NCBI RefSeq assembly: GCF_018129405.1
Contig: NZ_JAFCLP010000011.1
Location: forward strand, 1 to 64,000
Reading direction: 5' to 3'
DNA from: Bradyrhizobium iriomotense
Lineage (GTDB): Bacteria > Pseudomonadota > Alphaproteobacteria > Rhizobiales > Xanthobacteraceae
DNA length: 64,000 nucleotides
Shown here: positions 1 to 10,109 of the stretch, in pieces
How positions within the stretch are numbered: the first letter of the stretch is position 1
How the letters are laid out: each line of letters opens with the position of its first letter
Notes under the pieces: generated by a model
The model's database searches: none
Told to the model about the DNA's origin: nothing
The model's input: the letters and a program-made list of their open reading frames with translations, nothing else
Translations under genes and position numbers: made by a program

Positions 1-76
1 TCCGACCAAACCAAAAACCAGCCGTGTTCCGGGCCAGATCGAGTTCTGCTATGCATAACTTCCCCGGACACCCCTG

Positions 77-254
77 CCCTTGTGGGAGAAGGTGGCATAG
101 GCGGCCTTCGGCCGCCGTTCTTAAGAACGCCGAAGCGAAAGCTTCGGCTCTGGCGCCGGATGAGGGATCTTTCTCGGCAGGGGAAGGTGTGGAGAGATAC
201 CCCTCACCCCAGTGAGCTTGCGTCTACCGGCGTCGCTGCCCTCTCCCACAAGGG
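77..254. repeat. Structured intergenic palindromic repeat
   Basis: The outer arms CCCTTGTGGGAGA (77-89) and TCTCCCACAAGGG (242-254) are perfect 13-bp inverted copies. Two further perfect hairpins lie inside: GGCGGCC-ttc-GGCCGCC (100-116) and GCCGAAGC-gaaa-GCTTCGGC (129-148). The layout matches intergenic palindromic elements scattered through Bradyrhizobium genomes. It lies downstream of the spoVR stop codon. No convincing gene is seen in 1-306; the short open frames across it are made of the palindromes. Confidence 0.75.
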
Positions 255-306
255 GCGAGGGCACATCAACGCGCATCCCGCCTTATTGCCCGCATAGTCA
301 GCCGCC

Positions 307-1845
307 TCAGGCCACTGCCGCCGGGATCGGGCGCGGGCTCACGACGTATTCGCGGAGGACCTTGTCGTTGGCGTCGACCTCGATCAGCGCGACGTCGTAG
401 GTCCAGAGATCGGCGAGGTGCTGCAGCACGCGCTTGGCGTCGGTCTCGTTGAGCTGCGAGCCCTTGATGACATGGTGATGCAGGATCAGCCGGCGGTCGC
501 CGGAGAGATCGACGTCGACCACCTCGATATTGGCATCGATATAGCCGACATCATGCTGCCGCGCCAATTCGCGCCGCACGCGGCGGAAGCCGCGCTCGTC
601 GTGGATGGCATCGACGCGGATGCCCGCGCGCTCCTCGGGATCGTCGTGGAGATGGAACATGCGGAAGTGGCGCATCAGCCTGGGGCTCAGGAACTGGCCG
701 ATGAAGCTCTCGTCGCGGTAATTGGCCCAGACGTCGCGCAGCACGCCCATCACGTCATTCTTGCCGGCGATGTCGGGGAACCATTCGCGGTCCTCGTCTT
801 CCGGCCTGGTGACGATGCGCTCGATGTCCTGCATCACGGCGAAGCCGAGCGCATAGGGGTTGAAACCCGAGAAGCGCGGATCGTCGAATTCGGGCTGGAA
901 CACCACGTTGGTGTGCGACCCCAGGAATTCGAGGAAGTTGCCGTCGGTGATGCGGCCCTGCTGATGCAGCTGGGTCATGATGCGATAGTGGACGTAGGTC
1001 GCCGTCCCCTCGTTCATCACCTTGGTCTGGCTCTGCGGATAGAAATATTGCGCGATGTGGCGGACGATGCGCAAGAGCTCGCGCTGCCAGGGCGCCAGCC
1101 GCGGCGCGCTCTTCTCCAGGAAATAAAGCAGGTTTTCCTGCGGCAGGCCGAGCAGCTTGCGGCGCCGCTCGATGCTGAGCGTCGAACGGCTCTTGCTCTT
1201 GCCGGCCGGCACGGTGCGCCAGAGATCGTTGAAGACCTCTTCCTCGTGCTGGCGCCTGCGCCCTGCCCGCTTCTCCTCGGCGCGCAGGTCCAGCTTCTTC
1301 TTGCCGGGATAGCGGTCGATGCCGTGCGACATCAGCGCATGCGCGGCGTCGAGCGTACGCTCGACCTCGGTGCGGCCGTAGCGCTCCTCGCATTGCATGA
1401 CGTAGTTCTTGGCGAAATCGAGATAGTCCAGGATGCCGTCGGCGTCGGTCCACTGCTTGAACAAATAGTTGTTCTTGAAGAAGTGATTGTGCCCGAAGGC
1501 GGCGTGCGCGATCACCAGCGTCTGCATCGTCGCCGTGTTCTCCTCCATGAGGTAGGAGATGCAGGGCGAGGAGTTGATCACGATCTCATAGGCGAGGCCC
1601 ATCAGGCCCTTGCGATAGGAGGCCTCGTGGAAGGCGAAATGCTTGCCGAAGGACCAGTGCTTGTAGAACAAGGGCATGCCGACCGACGAGTAGGCATCCA
1701 GCATCTGCTCGGCGGTGATGACCTCGATCTGGTTCGGATAGACGTCGAGCCCGAGATCCTTCAGCGCCACCTCCTCGCAGGCATCGGTGATGCGCTGCAG
1801 GGTACGAAAATCCCAATCGGCGCCTTCGAACAAGCGTTCCGTCAT
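307..1845 (-). CDS. spoVR: SpoVR family protein
   Basis: 512-aa SpoVR-like protein, a soluble family of unknown biochemical activity (YcgB in E. coli), named after a Bacillus cortex-formation gene. The N-terminal part carries the family's W-D-F and E-x-x-A-x-D features, the central E-G-T-A-T-Y-V-H-Y motif is present, and the conserved H-H-H-V-I-K-G segment begins near residue 456. Length is normal for the family. The ATG overlaps the yeaH stop by 4 bp, so it is the third gene of prkA-yeaH-spoVR. This trio is conserved in many proteobacteria and is linked to stress and stationary phase. No membrane segments are seen. Confidence 0.95.
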   Translation of the reverse strand: MTERLFEGADWDFRTLQRITDACEEVALKDLGLDVYPNQIEVITAEQMLDAYSSVGMPLFYKHWSFGKHFAFHEASYRKGLMGLAYEIVINSSPCISYLMEENTATMQTLVIAHAAFGHNHFFKNNYLFKQWTDADGILDYLDFAKNYVMQCEERYGRTEVERTLDAAHALMSHGIDRYPGKKKLDLRAEEKRAGRRRQHEEEVFNDLWRTVPAGKSKSRSTLSIERRRKLLGLPQENLLYFLEKSAPRLAPWQRELLRIVRHIAQYFYPQSQTKVMNEGTATYVHYRIMTQLHQQGRITDGNFLEFLGSHTNVVFQPEFDDPRFSGFNPYALGFAVMQDIERIVTRPEDEDREWFPDIAGKNDVMGVLRDVWANYRDESFIGQFLSPRLMRHFRMFHLHDDPEERAGIRVDAIHDERGFRRVRRELARQHDVGYIDANIEVVDVDLSGDRRLILHHHVIKGSQLNETDAKRVLQHLADLWTYDVALIEVDANDKVLREYVVSPRPIPAAVA

Positions 1846-3125
1846 GGAGCGGCTTTCTCCTGAGAAGTTTCGCGGCGCTGGAACAGATCGTGGAACACCG
1901 GAAAGATCTCGCTGCGTTCACTGACCTTGCGCATCGAGAGCGGTGCGCCGCTGTTGCGCAGGCGATCGTAGAGGGTCCAGAGCGAGGAGTCGGAGAGATC
2001 GAAGGCGCTGCCGCCGGATTCTCCGACCTCGAGATAGGCGAAGAACTGGCAGACCGGCAGGATCTTGTCGGTCAGCAGCAGGCCGGTGAGCTCGCCGTCG
2101 GAATAGGAATTGTCGCCGTCGGAGGCTTGCGCGGCGTAGATGTTCCAGTCCGAGGGATTGAAGCGCTCGCGCACGATCTCGTGCATTGCCTGGAGCGCGC
2201 TGGAGACCAGCGTGCCGCCCGAGGCCGGGCCGTAGAAGAAGGTCTGCTCGTCCACCTCCTCGGCGCGGTCGGTGTGGCGGATGAAGACGATCTCGACATG
2301 CTTGTAGCGGCGCTTCAGGAACACGTAGAGCAGCATGTAGAAGCGTTTTGCCAGATCCTTCATGTGCTCGGACATCGAGCCGGAGACGTCCATCAGGCAG
2401 AACATCACGGCCTGCGCTACCGGCTTCGGCACCATCTCGAAGCGGCGATAGCGGATGTCGATCGGATCGATGAAGGGGATGCGCTTGGACTTCGCCTTCA
2501 GCTTTTCGAGCTGGGCGAGAAGCACCAGACGTTCGTCCTCATCCGTGCAGGCGGCGATCGCGGCTTCCAGCTCTTCGATCTCCTCCTTGCGGGGACGCTT
2601 GAGCGCGATGCGGCGCGCCAACGCTAGCCGGACAGTCCGGCTGACCGAAATGTTGGCAGGCGAACCTGACGTCGTGTAGCCGGCGCGCTGGATGCCCTCG
2701 CTCTCGGTCTGCGCGATCTTGCGCTTGGCGAGATCCGGCAGCTCAAGATCGTCGAGGAAGAGATCGACGAATTCGTCGCGGCTGAGCACGAAGCGGAAGG
2801 CGTCCTCGCTGTCGCCTTCGCCCGGACCGGAATCCTTGGCGCTGCCCTGGCCGGAGCGCTGCAGATAGTCGCCCTCGATGAACTTCTTGTTCCCGGGCAG
2901 CACCATGTCGCGCGTCCCGCCTTCGCGGCGGAAACGCGGCTCGTGCATCCCGTCCAGCGGGATCGTGACCTCACCACCCTCCAGGACGTCCTTGATGTCG
3001 CGTTCCTGCGAGGTCTTCTTGACGGCGCCCTGCACCAGGGATTTGGCCCGACGCAAGAACCGCTGCCGGTTCTCAAGACTCTTGCCGCCTGGATTCAGGC
3101 GCCTGTCAATAATGTGAATGGCCAC
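1842..3125 (-). CDS. yeaH: YeaH/YhbH family protein (DUF444) with VWA-like fold
   Basis: 427-aa DUF444 protein, the usual partner of the PrkA kinase (YeaG-YeaH in E. coli). The C-terminal half starts with a von Willebrand A type metal-site motif D-V-S-G-S at residues 246-250, followed by M-S-E-H-M-K. The N-terminal third is basic and probably disordered (G-Q-G-S-A-K-D-S-G-P-G-E-G). It lies 13 bp downstream of prkA and overlaps spoVR by 4 bp, which indicates co-transcription. The family is linked to starvation and stress responses, but its molecular activity is not settled. Confidence 0.95.
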   Translation of the reverse strand: MAIHIIDRRLNPGGKSLENRQRFLRRAKSLVQGAVKKTSQERDIKDVLEGGEVTIPLDGMHEPRFRREGGTRDMVLPGNKKFIEGDYLQRSGQGSAKDSGPGEGDSEDAFRFVLSRDEFVDLFLDDLELPDLAKRKIAQTESEGIQRAGYTTSGSPANISVSRTVRLALARRIALKRPRKEEIEELEAAIAACTDEDERLVLLAQLEKLKAKSKRIPFIDPIDIRYRRFEMVPKPVAQAVMFCLMDVSGSMSEHMKDLAKRFYMLLYVFLKRRYKHVEIVFIRHTDRAEEVDEQTFFYGPASGGTLVSSALQAMHEIVRERFNPSDWNIYAAQASDGDNSYSDGELTGLLLTDKILPVCQFFAYLEVGESGGSAFDLSDSSLWTLYDRLRNSGAPLSMRKVSERSEIFPVFHDLFQRRETSQEKAAP

Positions 3126-3138
3126 TTTCCCATCCGCC

Positions 3139-5082
3139 TCAACCGGCCTGCTTCACGCGCATGTACCATTCGACGAGCCGGCGAACCTGACGCTCGGTGT
3201 AGCCGCGCTCCACCATGCGTGCGACGAACTCGCCGTGCTTCTTCTCCGTCTCGCCGTCCTTCTTCGACCCGAAGGAAATGACCGGAAGCAGGTCCTCGAC
3301 TTGGGAGAATATCCGCTTTTCGATCACGTCGCGAATCTTCTCGTAGGAGGTCCAGGTCGGATTCTTGCCGGCATTCTGTGCTCTGGCCCGTAACGAGAAC
3401 TTGACCACCTCGTTGCGGAAATCCTTCGGATTGGCAATGCCGGCCGGCTTTTCGATCTTGGTCAACTCCTGGTTCAACAGTTCGCGATCGAGCAACTGGC
3501 CGGTGTCCGGATCCTTGAAATCCTGATCCTCGATCCAGGCATCGGCGTAATCCACGTAGCGGTCGAACAGATTCTGGCCGTAATCCGAGTAGGATTCGAG
3601 ATAAGCCTTCTGGATCTCGTTGCCGATGAACTCGGCATAGCGCGGTGCCAGTTCCGCCTTGATGAACTCCAGGTAGCGTTTCTCGGTTTCCTCCGGCAGC
3701 TGCTCGCGGCGGATCGACTGCTCCAGCGCGTACATCAGGTGCACGGCATCGGCGGCGACCTCCTGCGGATCATGGTTGAAGGTCGCAGCCAGGATCTTGA
3801 AGGCAAAGCGCGTGGACACGCCGTCCATGCCCTCGTCGACGCCGGCGGCATCCCGGTATTCCTGGACGCTTCGCGCCTTGGGATCGGATTCCTTCAGGCT
3901 TTCGCCGTCGTAGACCCGCATCTTGCCGAACAGCGTGGAATTCTCGTGCTTGCGCAGGCGCGACATGACCGAGAACCGAGCCATCGTTTCCAGGGTCGAC
4001 GGCGCGCACGGCGCGGAAGCGAGCTCCGAGCCCTGGATCAGCTTCTCGTAGATCTTCTGCTCTTCGGTGACCCGCAGCACGTACGGCACCTTGATCACGC
4101 AGATGCGGTCGATGAAGGCCTCGTTGTTCTTGTTGGCCTTGAAGCTCGCCCACTCCGCCTCATTGGAGTGCGCGAGGATCACGCCGGTGAACGGGATCGC
4201 GCCGATATTTTCGGTGCCGATGTAGTTGCCCTCCTGCGTTGCGGTCAGCAGCGGGTGCAACATCTTGATCGGCGCCTTGAACATCTCGACGAATTCAAGG
4301 ATGCCCTGGTTGGCGCGATTGAGGCCGCCGGAATAGCTGTAGGCGTCGGGATCGTTCTGCGCGTAGGTCTCGAGCTTGCGGATATCGACCTTGCCGACCA
4401 GCGACGAGATGTCCTGGTTGTTCTCGTCACCGGGCTCGGTCTTGGAGACCGCGATCTGGCGCAGCCGCGACGGCTGGATCTTGGCGACACGGAATTGCGA
4501 GATGTCGCCGCCGAAGGCTTCCAGCCGCTTGTAGCACCACGGGCTCATCAGGCCGGTGAGGCGCCGGCGCGGAATGCCGTATTTCTCTTCCAGCATCGGC
4601 CCGAGATGATCGGGATCAAACAGGCTGAGCGGGCTTTCAAACACAGGCGAGAGTTCATCGCCGGCTTTGAGCACGTAGATCGGCTGCACTTCCATCAGCG
4701 ACTTGAGCCGCTCGGCGAGCGAGGATTTTCCGCCGCCAACCGGACCGAGCAAATAGAGGATCTGCTTGCGCTCTTCGAGACCCTGCGCCGCGTGGCGGAA
4801 GAAGCCGACGATGCGCTCGATGGTTTCTTCCATGCCGTAGAAACCCGCGAAGGCCGGATAGGTGCGGATGGTGCGGTTCAAAAAAATACGGCCAAGGCGT
4901 GGGTCCTTGGCCGTGTCAATCGTCTGCGGATCGCCGATCGCTGCTAGCAGTCGCTCGGCCGCGTTTGCGTATTTCATGGGATCGCTTCGACACGACTCCA
5001 GATATTCCGCCATCGACATGTCGTGCTGGCTTCTCGCCTCGAACGACCGAGCGAAAGCGTTGAATAGAGAATCGTTGTACAT
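3139..5082 (-). CDS. prkA: PrkA family serine protein kinase / AAA+ protein
   Basis: 647-aa PrkA (YeaG) protein with an N-terminal AAA+ domain and a C-terminal PrkA kinase-like domain. The Walker A motif G-P-V-G-G-G-K-S lies at residues 113-120. Length equals that of the family. It is the first gene of the prkA-yeaH-spoVR operon, with an ATG at 5082 and a G-rich ribosome-binding site (GGAGAGGG) just upstream. Some homologues have been reported as kinases and others as AAA+ proteases, so the activity should be treated as open. An EcfG-type promoter lies about 35 bp upstream, which fits a stress-induced operon (yeaGH is RpoS-controlled in E. coli). Confidence 0.95.
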   Translation of the reverse strand: MYNDSLFNAFARSFEARSQHDMSMAEYLESCRSDPMKYANAAERLLAAIGDPQTIDTAKDPRLGRIFLNRTIRTYPAFAGFYGMEETIERIVGFFRHAAQGLEERKQILYLLGPVGGGKSSLAERLKSLMEVQPIYVLKAGDELSPVFESPLSLFDPDHLGPMLEEKYGIPRRRLTGLMSPWCYKRLEAFGGDISQFRVAKIQPSRLRQIAVSKTEPGDENNQDISSLVGKVDIRKLETYAQNDPDAYSYSGGLNRANQGILEFVEMFKAPIKMLHPLLTATQEGNYIGTENIGAIPFTGVILAHSNEAEWASFKANKNNEAFIDRICVIKVPYVLRVTEEQKIYEKLIQGSELASAPCAPSTLETMARFSVMSRLRKHENSTLFGKMRVYDGESLKESDPKARSVQEYRDAAGVDEGMDGVSTRFAFKILAATFNHDPQEVAADAVHLMYALEQSIRREQLPEETEKRYLEFIKAELAPRYAEFIGNEIQKAYLESYSDYGQNLFDRYVDYADAWIEDQDFKDPDTGQLLDRELLNQELTKIEKPAGIANPKDFRNEVVKFSLRARAQNAGKNPTWTSYEKIRDVIEKRIFSQVEDLLPVISFGSKKDGETEKKHGEFVARMVERGYTERQVRRLVEWYMRVKQAG

Positions 5083-5116
5083 GATCCCTCTCCGCGTGAG
5101 TTCCGCTACAAGCTGA

Positions 5117-5142
5117 AACGAAAGCAGTTACCGGACCGTTCC
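5117..5142 (-). promoter_or_regulatory. Candidate EcfG (general stress response) promoter for prkA-yeaH-spoVR
   Basis: Read on the minus strand: GGAAC (5138-5142), 17 nt, then CGTT (5117-5120). This fits the published consensus GGAAC-N16/17-CGTT for alphaproteobacterial EcfG/RpoE2-type sigma factors. The predicted transcript start, around 5110, would leave a leader of roughly 28 nt before the prkA ATG at 5082. Confidence 0.7.
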
Positions 5143-6218
5143 TCAGGCCGTTTCGAATCAGCGTGAGCACATGACGATCATTGGACACCCGGGAGCCGAC
5201 TCGACGCAACGCACAACGTAGGCAACCAGGTGAGTTACGAACAGGCACCTGCCTGTTCTTTATGCGAATCTATGTATATCTTCGCTCATTTCCAGAAAAT
5301 GTCACTCGGCCGCCACATCCGGGCATTACCGGGGATCAGCTCATCCGGCGGTGCAGCATAGCCGTCAGCCGGCGGCAGCTTTATGACGCTTGTACGGCCA
5401 AGCCTTGTGCATCTGAGCCTTATCACCTGAACCTTGCGTGCCTTGATCGCGGTCTCGCCGCAATGCGGTGCGTGCATCGCTGGCGGCATGGCACCCACGG
5501 CGAGCGCGCAGAAATGTTTCAAAATCGGTCGATCGTCCTGCACGCCGCGCGACATCGCCCGGCTCCCGCCGCGAATACAGGAGAGCTGCCGCGGCAATGT
5601 CGGCGTCGGCGTCAGCACGATCATCCTGTGCCCGCGGCGATCCTCGGTCGAAATGTCCGCGACCGTCTCCCACAGCAGAAATTCATTACCGATGCGGAAG
5701 ATCGCGGATGCCGCAGGGGGTGACGATCACCACCGGCCCACGTTCGCCGGGAAGCAGCCAGATCACCAGCCGGTGATCAGGCCGAACACCGCGACGCCGG
5801 CATAGCCGACTGTCGTGTCGTCGTAGTCGTCGAGGCCATCCCACCAGTCGAACGCCGCGACCAGCAGCCGCAAGCACGTGGCGCATGGTTGATTTCGAGA
5901 TCGTGGGACGCATCGATGCGCCCGGTCGGCGCGACCGGGTGCGGGCTGTCGGAGACGGCGGACGAAGGGCCGTCAGAAATGTGCCTGCATGCTTTCCCCA
6001 GCATGGCCATTCGCGAGGCCGAACCTTCCCGGCCAACGACTTTTTACGCAACACGGCCACTGCCGCCTGGATCGCCATGATCGCGACGGAGTTACACTGG
6101 AGGATATGACTCCCACACCCTAGATTGGTTCCCTCCCGGCAGCATGTAAGCTAGAGGATAGCGCGTCAGGACTGGCGCGGAAACCCCTCGCCCCCAGGCT
6201 TGGAGATAAATAAGTATC
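5143..6218. other. Intergenic region without a convincing gene, possible decayed ORF
   Basis: About 1.1 kb between prkA (minus) and tal-pgi (plus). Open frames exist on both strands, but none has a recognisable family, good codon use and a ribosome-binding site together. One minus-strand stretch near 5890-5775 reads like a membrane-protein fragment (F-D-W-W-D-G-L-D-D-Y-D-D-T-T-V-G-Y-A-G-V, then a hydrophobic run). It ends in a stop and shows no start codon in frame, so it may be the relic of a small membrane protein. The promoter of tal-pgi should lie at the right end, but I see no clear sigma-70 or EcfG match there. Confidence 0.4.
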
Positions 6219-9068
6219 ATGAATCCCGTCAAAGAACTGGAAAAGCACGGACAGGCCGTCTGGCTGGACTTCCTGGCCCGCGGCTTCATCGCCAAGGGCG
6301 ACCTGAAGCGGCTGATCGACACCGACGGCGTCAAAGGCGTCACCTCGAACCCGTCGATCTTCGAGAAGGCGATCGGCAGCTCGGACGAATATGACGCCTC
6401 GATCGGCAAGGCGCTGAAGCGCGGCGACCGGGCCGTGGCCGACCTGTTCGAGGCCGTCGCGGTCGAGGACATCCAGAATGCCGCCGACGTGCTGCGCCCG
6501 GTCTATGACCGCCTCAAGGGCGGCGACGGCTATGTCAGCCTGGAAGTGTCGCCCTATCTGGCGATGGACACCGCCGGCACGGTCACTGAAGCACGGCGGC
6601 TCTGGAAGGACGTTGGTCGCAAAAACCTGATGGTGAAGGTGCCGGCGACGCCGGAGGGCCTGCCGGCGATCGAGACGCTGATCGGCGACGGCATCAGCAT
6701 CAACATTACGCTGCTGTTCTCCAAGGCGGTCTATCTCGAGGTTGCGGAGGCCTATCTGGCGGGCCTCGAAAAATACGTCGCCGGCGGCGGCGATCCGTCG
6801 CACGTCGCCAGCGTGGCGAGCTTCTTCGTCAGCCGCATCGACTCGGCGGTCGACAAGCAGCTCGACGAGAAGATCGCGCGCGCCAACGATCCGTCCGAGA
6901 AGGAGCGGCTCGCCGCGCTCAAGGGCAAGGTCGCGATCGCCAACGCCAAGCTCGCCTATCAGGACTACAAGCGCCTGTTCTCAGGTCCCCGCTGGGAGAA
7001 GCTCGCCGCCAAGGGCGCCAAGCCGCAGCGCATGCTGTGGGCGTCGACCGGCACCAAGAACAAGGACTACAGCGACGTCCTCTATGTCGAGGAGCTGATC
7101 GGCCCCGACACCATCAACACCGTGCCGCCGGCAACGCTGGATGCGTTCCGCGACCACGGCAAGCCGCGCGACAGCCTGGAAGAGAATGTCGAGGACGCAA
7201 GGCGCATCCTGGAAGAGTTGGAGCGCTCCGGCATCTCGCTCGATGCGATCACCGAGGAGCTGGTCAAGGACGGCGTCAAGCTGTTCGCGGATGCCGCCGA
7301 CAAGCTCTACGGCGCGGTCGCGCACAAGCGCGCCACCGTGCTCGGGCCGGCACTCGACCGCCAGCAGCTTTCGCTGGGCGACGGGCTCGGCAAGGCTGTC
7401 GCCAAGAGCACCGAGGAATGGCGTGCCTCCGCCAAGATCCGCAGGCTTTGGCAGCGCGACAAGTCGGTCTGGACCGGCACGGACGAGGACAGATGGCTCG
7501 GCTGGCTCGACAGCGCCGCCAAGGCCGACGTTGCCGATTACGAGGACTATGCGGGCCGCGTGAAGGGCCAAAAATTCTCCGACGCCGTCGTGCTCGGCAT
7601 GGGCGGATCGAGCCTCGGACCTGAGGTGCTGGCCGAGACCTTTGGCAAGAAGCCCGGCTTCCCCAAGCTGCATGTGCTGGATTCCACCGATCCCGCGCAG
7701 GTGCGGGCGATGGAGGGGAAGATCGACATCGCCAACACCGTATTCATCGTCTCCAGCAAGTCCGGCGGCACCACCGAGCCGAACGCGATGAAGGACTATT
7801 TCCATGAGCGCGTCGCGCAGGCGGTCGGCCCCAAGGTGAAGACCGGCCACCGCTTCATCGCGGTGACCGATCCCGGCTCGTCGCTGGAGAAGGCGGCGAA
7901 GAAGCTGAACTACGCCCGCATCTTCCATGGCGAGCCCTCGATCGGCGGGCGCTATTCGGTGCTCTCGCCGTTCGGGCTGGTACCGGCGGCGACCGCCGGC
8001 ATCGACGTCAAGACCTTCGTCAGGCACGCACTCGCCATGGCCCGCTCCTGCGGACCGGACGTGCCGCCGTCCGAAAACCCGGGCGTGCAGCTCGGCCTTG
8101 CCATGGGATTGGCCGGGCTCGAAGGCCGCGACAAGGTGACGATCCTGTCGTCGAAGAAGATCGCCGATTTCGGCGCCTGGGCCGAGCAGCTGATCGCAGA
8201 ATCGACCGGCAAGGAGGGCAAGGGCCTGATCCCGATCGACGGCGAGCCGTTGGGCGATCCCTCTTCTTACGGCAACGACCGGTTCTTCATCGACATCCGC
8301 ACCGAGGGCGAGGCGGACGCCGCCCACGACTCCAAGCTTGCCGCGATCGAAGCGGCCGGCCATCCCGTCGTGCGCATCGTCATGAAGGGAATCGACCATC
8401 TCGGCCAGGAGTTCTTCCGCTTCGAGATGGCCACGGCCGTGGCCGGCAGCATCCTCGGCATCAACCCGTTCGACCAACCCGACGTGGAAGCGGCCAAGAT
8501 CAAGACCCGCGAGCTGACGGCGTCGTTCGAGAAGACCGGCGCGCTGCCGGACGAACAGCCCGTGGTCAGCACCGACGAGGCCGATCTCTACACCGATGAG
8601 GCCAACGCCACGGCGCTCCGCGCCGCCGGCGCCAATGGCGACCTCACCTCATGGCTGAAGGCGCACCTGTCGCGCTCCAGCGAGGGCGACTATGTCGCCC
8701 TGCTCGGCTACATCGCGCGCGACAAGGCCACCATCGATGCGCTCCAGGCGATGCGGCTCGAGGTGCGCGAGAAGCGGCATGTCGCGACCTGTGCCGAGTT
8801 CGGCCCGCGCTTCCTGCACTCCACAGGCCAGGCCTACAAGGGCGGACCCGACAGCGGCGTGTTCCTCCAGATCACCGCTGACGACGCCAAGGACCTGGCG
8901 GTGCCGGGCCAGAAAGCGAGCTTCGGCGTGATCAAGGCGGCGCAGGCGCGCGGCGATTTCGACGTGCTCACCGAGCGTGGGCGGCGCGCGTTGCGTGTCC
9001 ACCTGAAGGGTGGGCTCAAGGAAGGTCTCGCGGCGCTCAATGCAGCGCTCAACGACGCACTGAATTAA
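6219..9068 (+). CDS. tal-pgi: Bifunctional transaldolase / glucose-6-phosphate isomerase
   Basis: 949-aa natural fusion. Residues about 1-365 are a transaldolase, with [10 protein letters not shown] near the start, the Schiff-base lysine K140 in M-V-K-V-P-A-T, and I-N-I-T-L-L-F. Residues about 380-949 are a phosphoglucose isomerase with the sugar-phosphate loop S-S-K-S-G-G-T-T near residue 512 and G-G-R-Y-S-V-L-S near 576. It links the non-oxidative pentose phosphate pathway to the hexose phosphate pool in the cytoplasm. It is the first gene of an operon with gnd, zwf, pgl and gntK (13 bp to gnd). The ATG at 6219 is preceded by GGAGAT, at a rather long spacing. Both halves look intact. Confidence 0.97.
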   Translation: MNPVKELEKHGQAVWLDFLARGFIAKGDLKRLIDTDGVKGVTSNPSIFEKAIGSSDEYDASIGKALKRGDRAVADLFEAVAVEDIQNAADVLRPVYDRLKGGDGYVSLEVSPYLAMDTAGTVTEARRLWKDVGRKNLMVKVPATPEGLPAIETLIGDGISINITLLFSKAVYLEVAEAYLAGLEKYVAGGGDPSHVASVASFFVSRIDSAVDKQLDEKIARANDPSEKERLAALKGKVAIANAKLAYQDYKRLFSGPRWEKLAAKGAKPQRMLWASTGTKNKDYSDVLYVEELIGPDTINTVPPATLDAFRDHGKPRDSLEENVEDARRILEELERSGISLDAITEELVKDGVKLFADAADKLYGAVAHKRATVLGPALDRQQLSLGDGLGKAVAKSTEEWRASAKIRRLWQRDKSVWTGTDEDRWLGWLDSAAKADVADYEDYAGRVKGQKFSDAVVLGMGGSSLGPEVLAETFGKKPGFPKLHVLDSTDPAQVRAMEGKIDIANTVFIVSSKSGGTTEPNAMKDYFHERVAQAVGPKVKTGHRFIAVTDPGSSLEKAAKKLNYARIFHGEPSIGGRYSVLSPFGLVPAATAGIDVKTFVRHALAMARSCGPDVPPSENPGVQLGLAMGLAGLEGRDKVTILSSKKIADFGAWAEQLIAESTGKEGKGLIPIDGEPLGDPSSYGNDRFFIDIRTEGEADAAHDSKLAAIEAAGHPVVRIVMKGIDHLGQEFFRFEMATAVAGSILGINPFDQPDVEAAKIKTRELTASFEKTGALPDEQPVVSTDEADLYTDEANATALRAAGANGDLTSWLKAHLSRSSEGDYVALLGYIARDKATIDALQAMRLEVREKRHVATCAEFGPRFLHSTGQAYKGGPDSGVFLQITADDAKDLAVPGQKASFGVIKAAQARGDFDVLTERGRRALRVHLKGGLKEGLAALNAALNDALN

Positions 9069-9081
9069 GGGAATCTCTCAC

Positions 9082-10080
9082 ATGCAACTCGGCATGATCG
9101 GCCTTGGCCGGATGGGCGGCAACATCGTTCGCCGGCTGATGCGCCAGGGACATTCGACCGTGGTCTACGACAAGGACGCCAAGGCCGTCGCGGGCCTTGC
9201 CGCAGACGGCGCGACGGGATCGGCGACGCTGGAGGAGTTCGTCGCGAAACTCGAGCGGCCGCGCACGGCGTGGGTGATGCTGCCGGCCGGTCACATCACC
9301 GAGACGACGATCGACACGATCGCAGGGGTGATGCAGGAGGGCGACGTCATCATCGACGGCGGCAACACCTTCTGGCAGGACGACGTCCGCCGCGGCAAGG
9401 CGCTGAAGGCGCGCGGCATCCACTATGTCGACGTCGGCACGTCGGGGGGCGTCTGGGGCCTCGACCGCGGCTATTGCATGATGATCGGCGGCGAGAAGCA
9501 GGTGGTCGACCGGCTCGATCCGATCTTCGCCGCGCTCGCGCCCGGCGCCGGTGATATTCCGCGCACCGAAGGACGCGAGGGGCGCGATCCCCGCATCGAA
9601 CAGGGCTACATCCATGCCGGCCCCGTCGGCGCCGGGCACTTCGTCAAGATGATCCACAACGGCATCGAATACGGCCTGATGCAGGCCTACGCCGAAGGTT
9701 TCGACATCCTCAAGAATGCCAATATCGACGCCCTGCCGGCGGATCATCGCTACGATTTCGATCTCGCCGACATTGCCGAAGTGTGGCGGCGCGGCAGCGT
9801 GATTCCGTCCTGGCTGCTCGACCTCACCTCGACCGCGCTCGCCGATAGCCCGCTTCTGTCGGAATATTCGGGCTTCGTGGAGGATTCCGGCGAAGGACGC
9901 TGGACCGTGAACGCCGCAATCGACGAGGCCGTGCCGGCCGAAGTCCTGACCGCGGCGCTCTACACACGTTTCCGTTCCCGCAAGGAACACACCTTCGCCG
10001 AAAAAATTCTCTCCGCGATGCGTGCGGGTTTCGGCGGCCACAAGGAGCCGAAGCAGCCGGGTGCATCGAAACCAAAGTAA
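9082..10080 (+). CDS. gnd: 6-phosphogluconate dehydrogenase, decarboxylating (short form)
   Basis: 332-aa short-type 6-phosphogluconate dehydrogenase, oxidising 6-phosphogluconate to ribulose 5-phosphate and CO2. The N-terminal Rossmann motif is G-L-G-R-M-G-G-N (residues 7-14). The substrate-binding G-T-S-G-G-V-W-G segment is near residue 117, and [12 protein letters not shown] near 188 carries the catalytic Lys-x-x-His-Asn. The short (about 300-330 aa) form is often NAD-dependent, unlike the 470-aa NADP-linked enzyme of E. coli; the cofactor here is inferred, not seen. It lies between tal-pgi and zwf. Confidence 0.95.
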   Translation: MQLGMIGLGRMGGNIVRRLMRQGHSTVVYDKDAKAVAGLAADGATGSATLEEFVAKLERPRTAWVMLPAGHITETTIDTIAGVMQEGDVIIDGGNTFWQDDVRRGKALKARGIHYVDVGTSGGVWGLDRGYCMMIGGEKQVVDRLDPIFAALAPGAGDIPRTEGREGRDPRIEQGYIHAGPVGAGHFVKMIHNGIEYGLMQAYAEGFDILKNANIDALPADHRYDFDLADIAEVWRRGSVIPSWLLDLTSTALADSPLLSEYSGFVEDSGEGRWTVNAAIDEAVPAEVLTAALYTRFRSRKEHTFAEKILSAMRAGFGGHKEPKQPGASKPK

Positions 10081-10109
10081 CGAGTAAACAAAGCGAAGGC
10101 CGACAATTC

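Noticed and set aside
418-1863. 481-codon plus-strand frame opposite spoVR
   Set aside because: Mirror of the spoVR codons; no motif, no ribosome-binding site.
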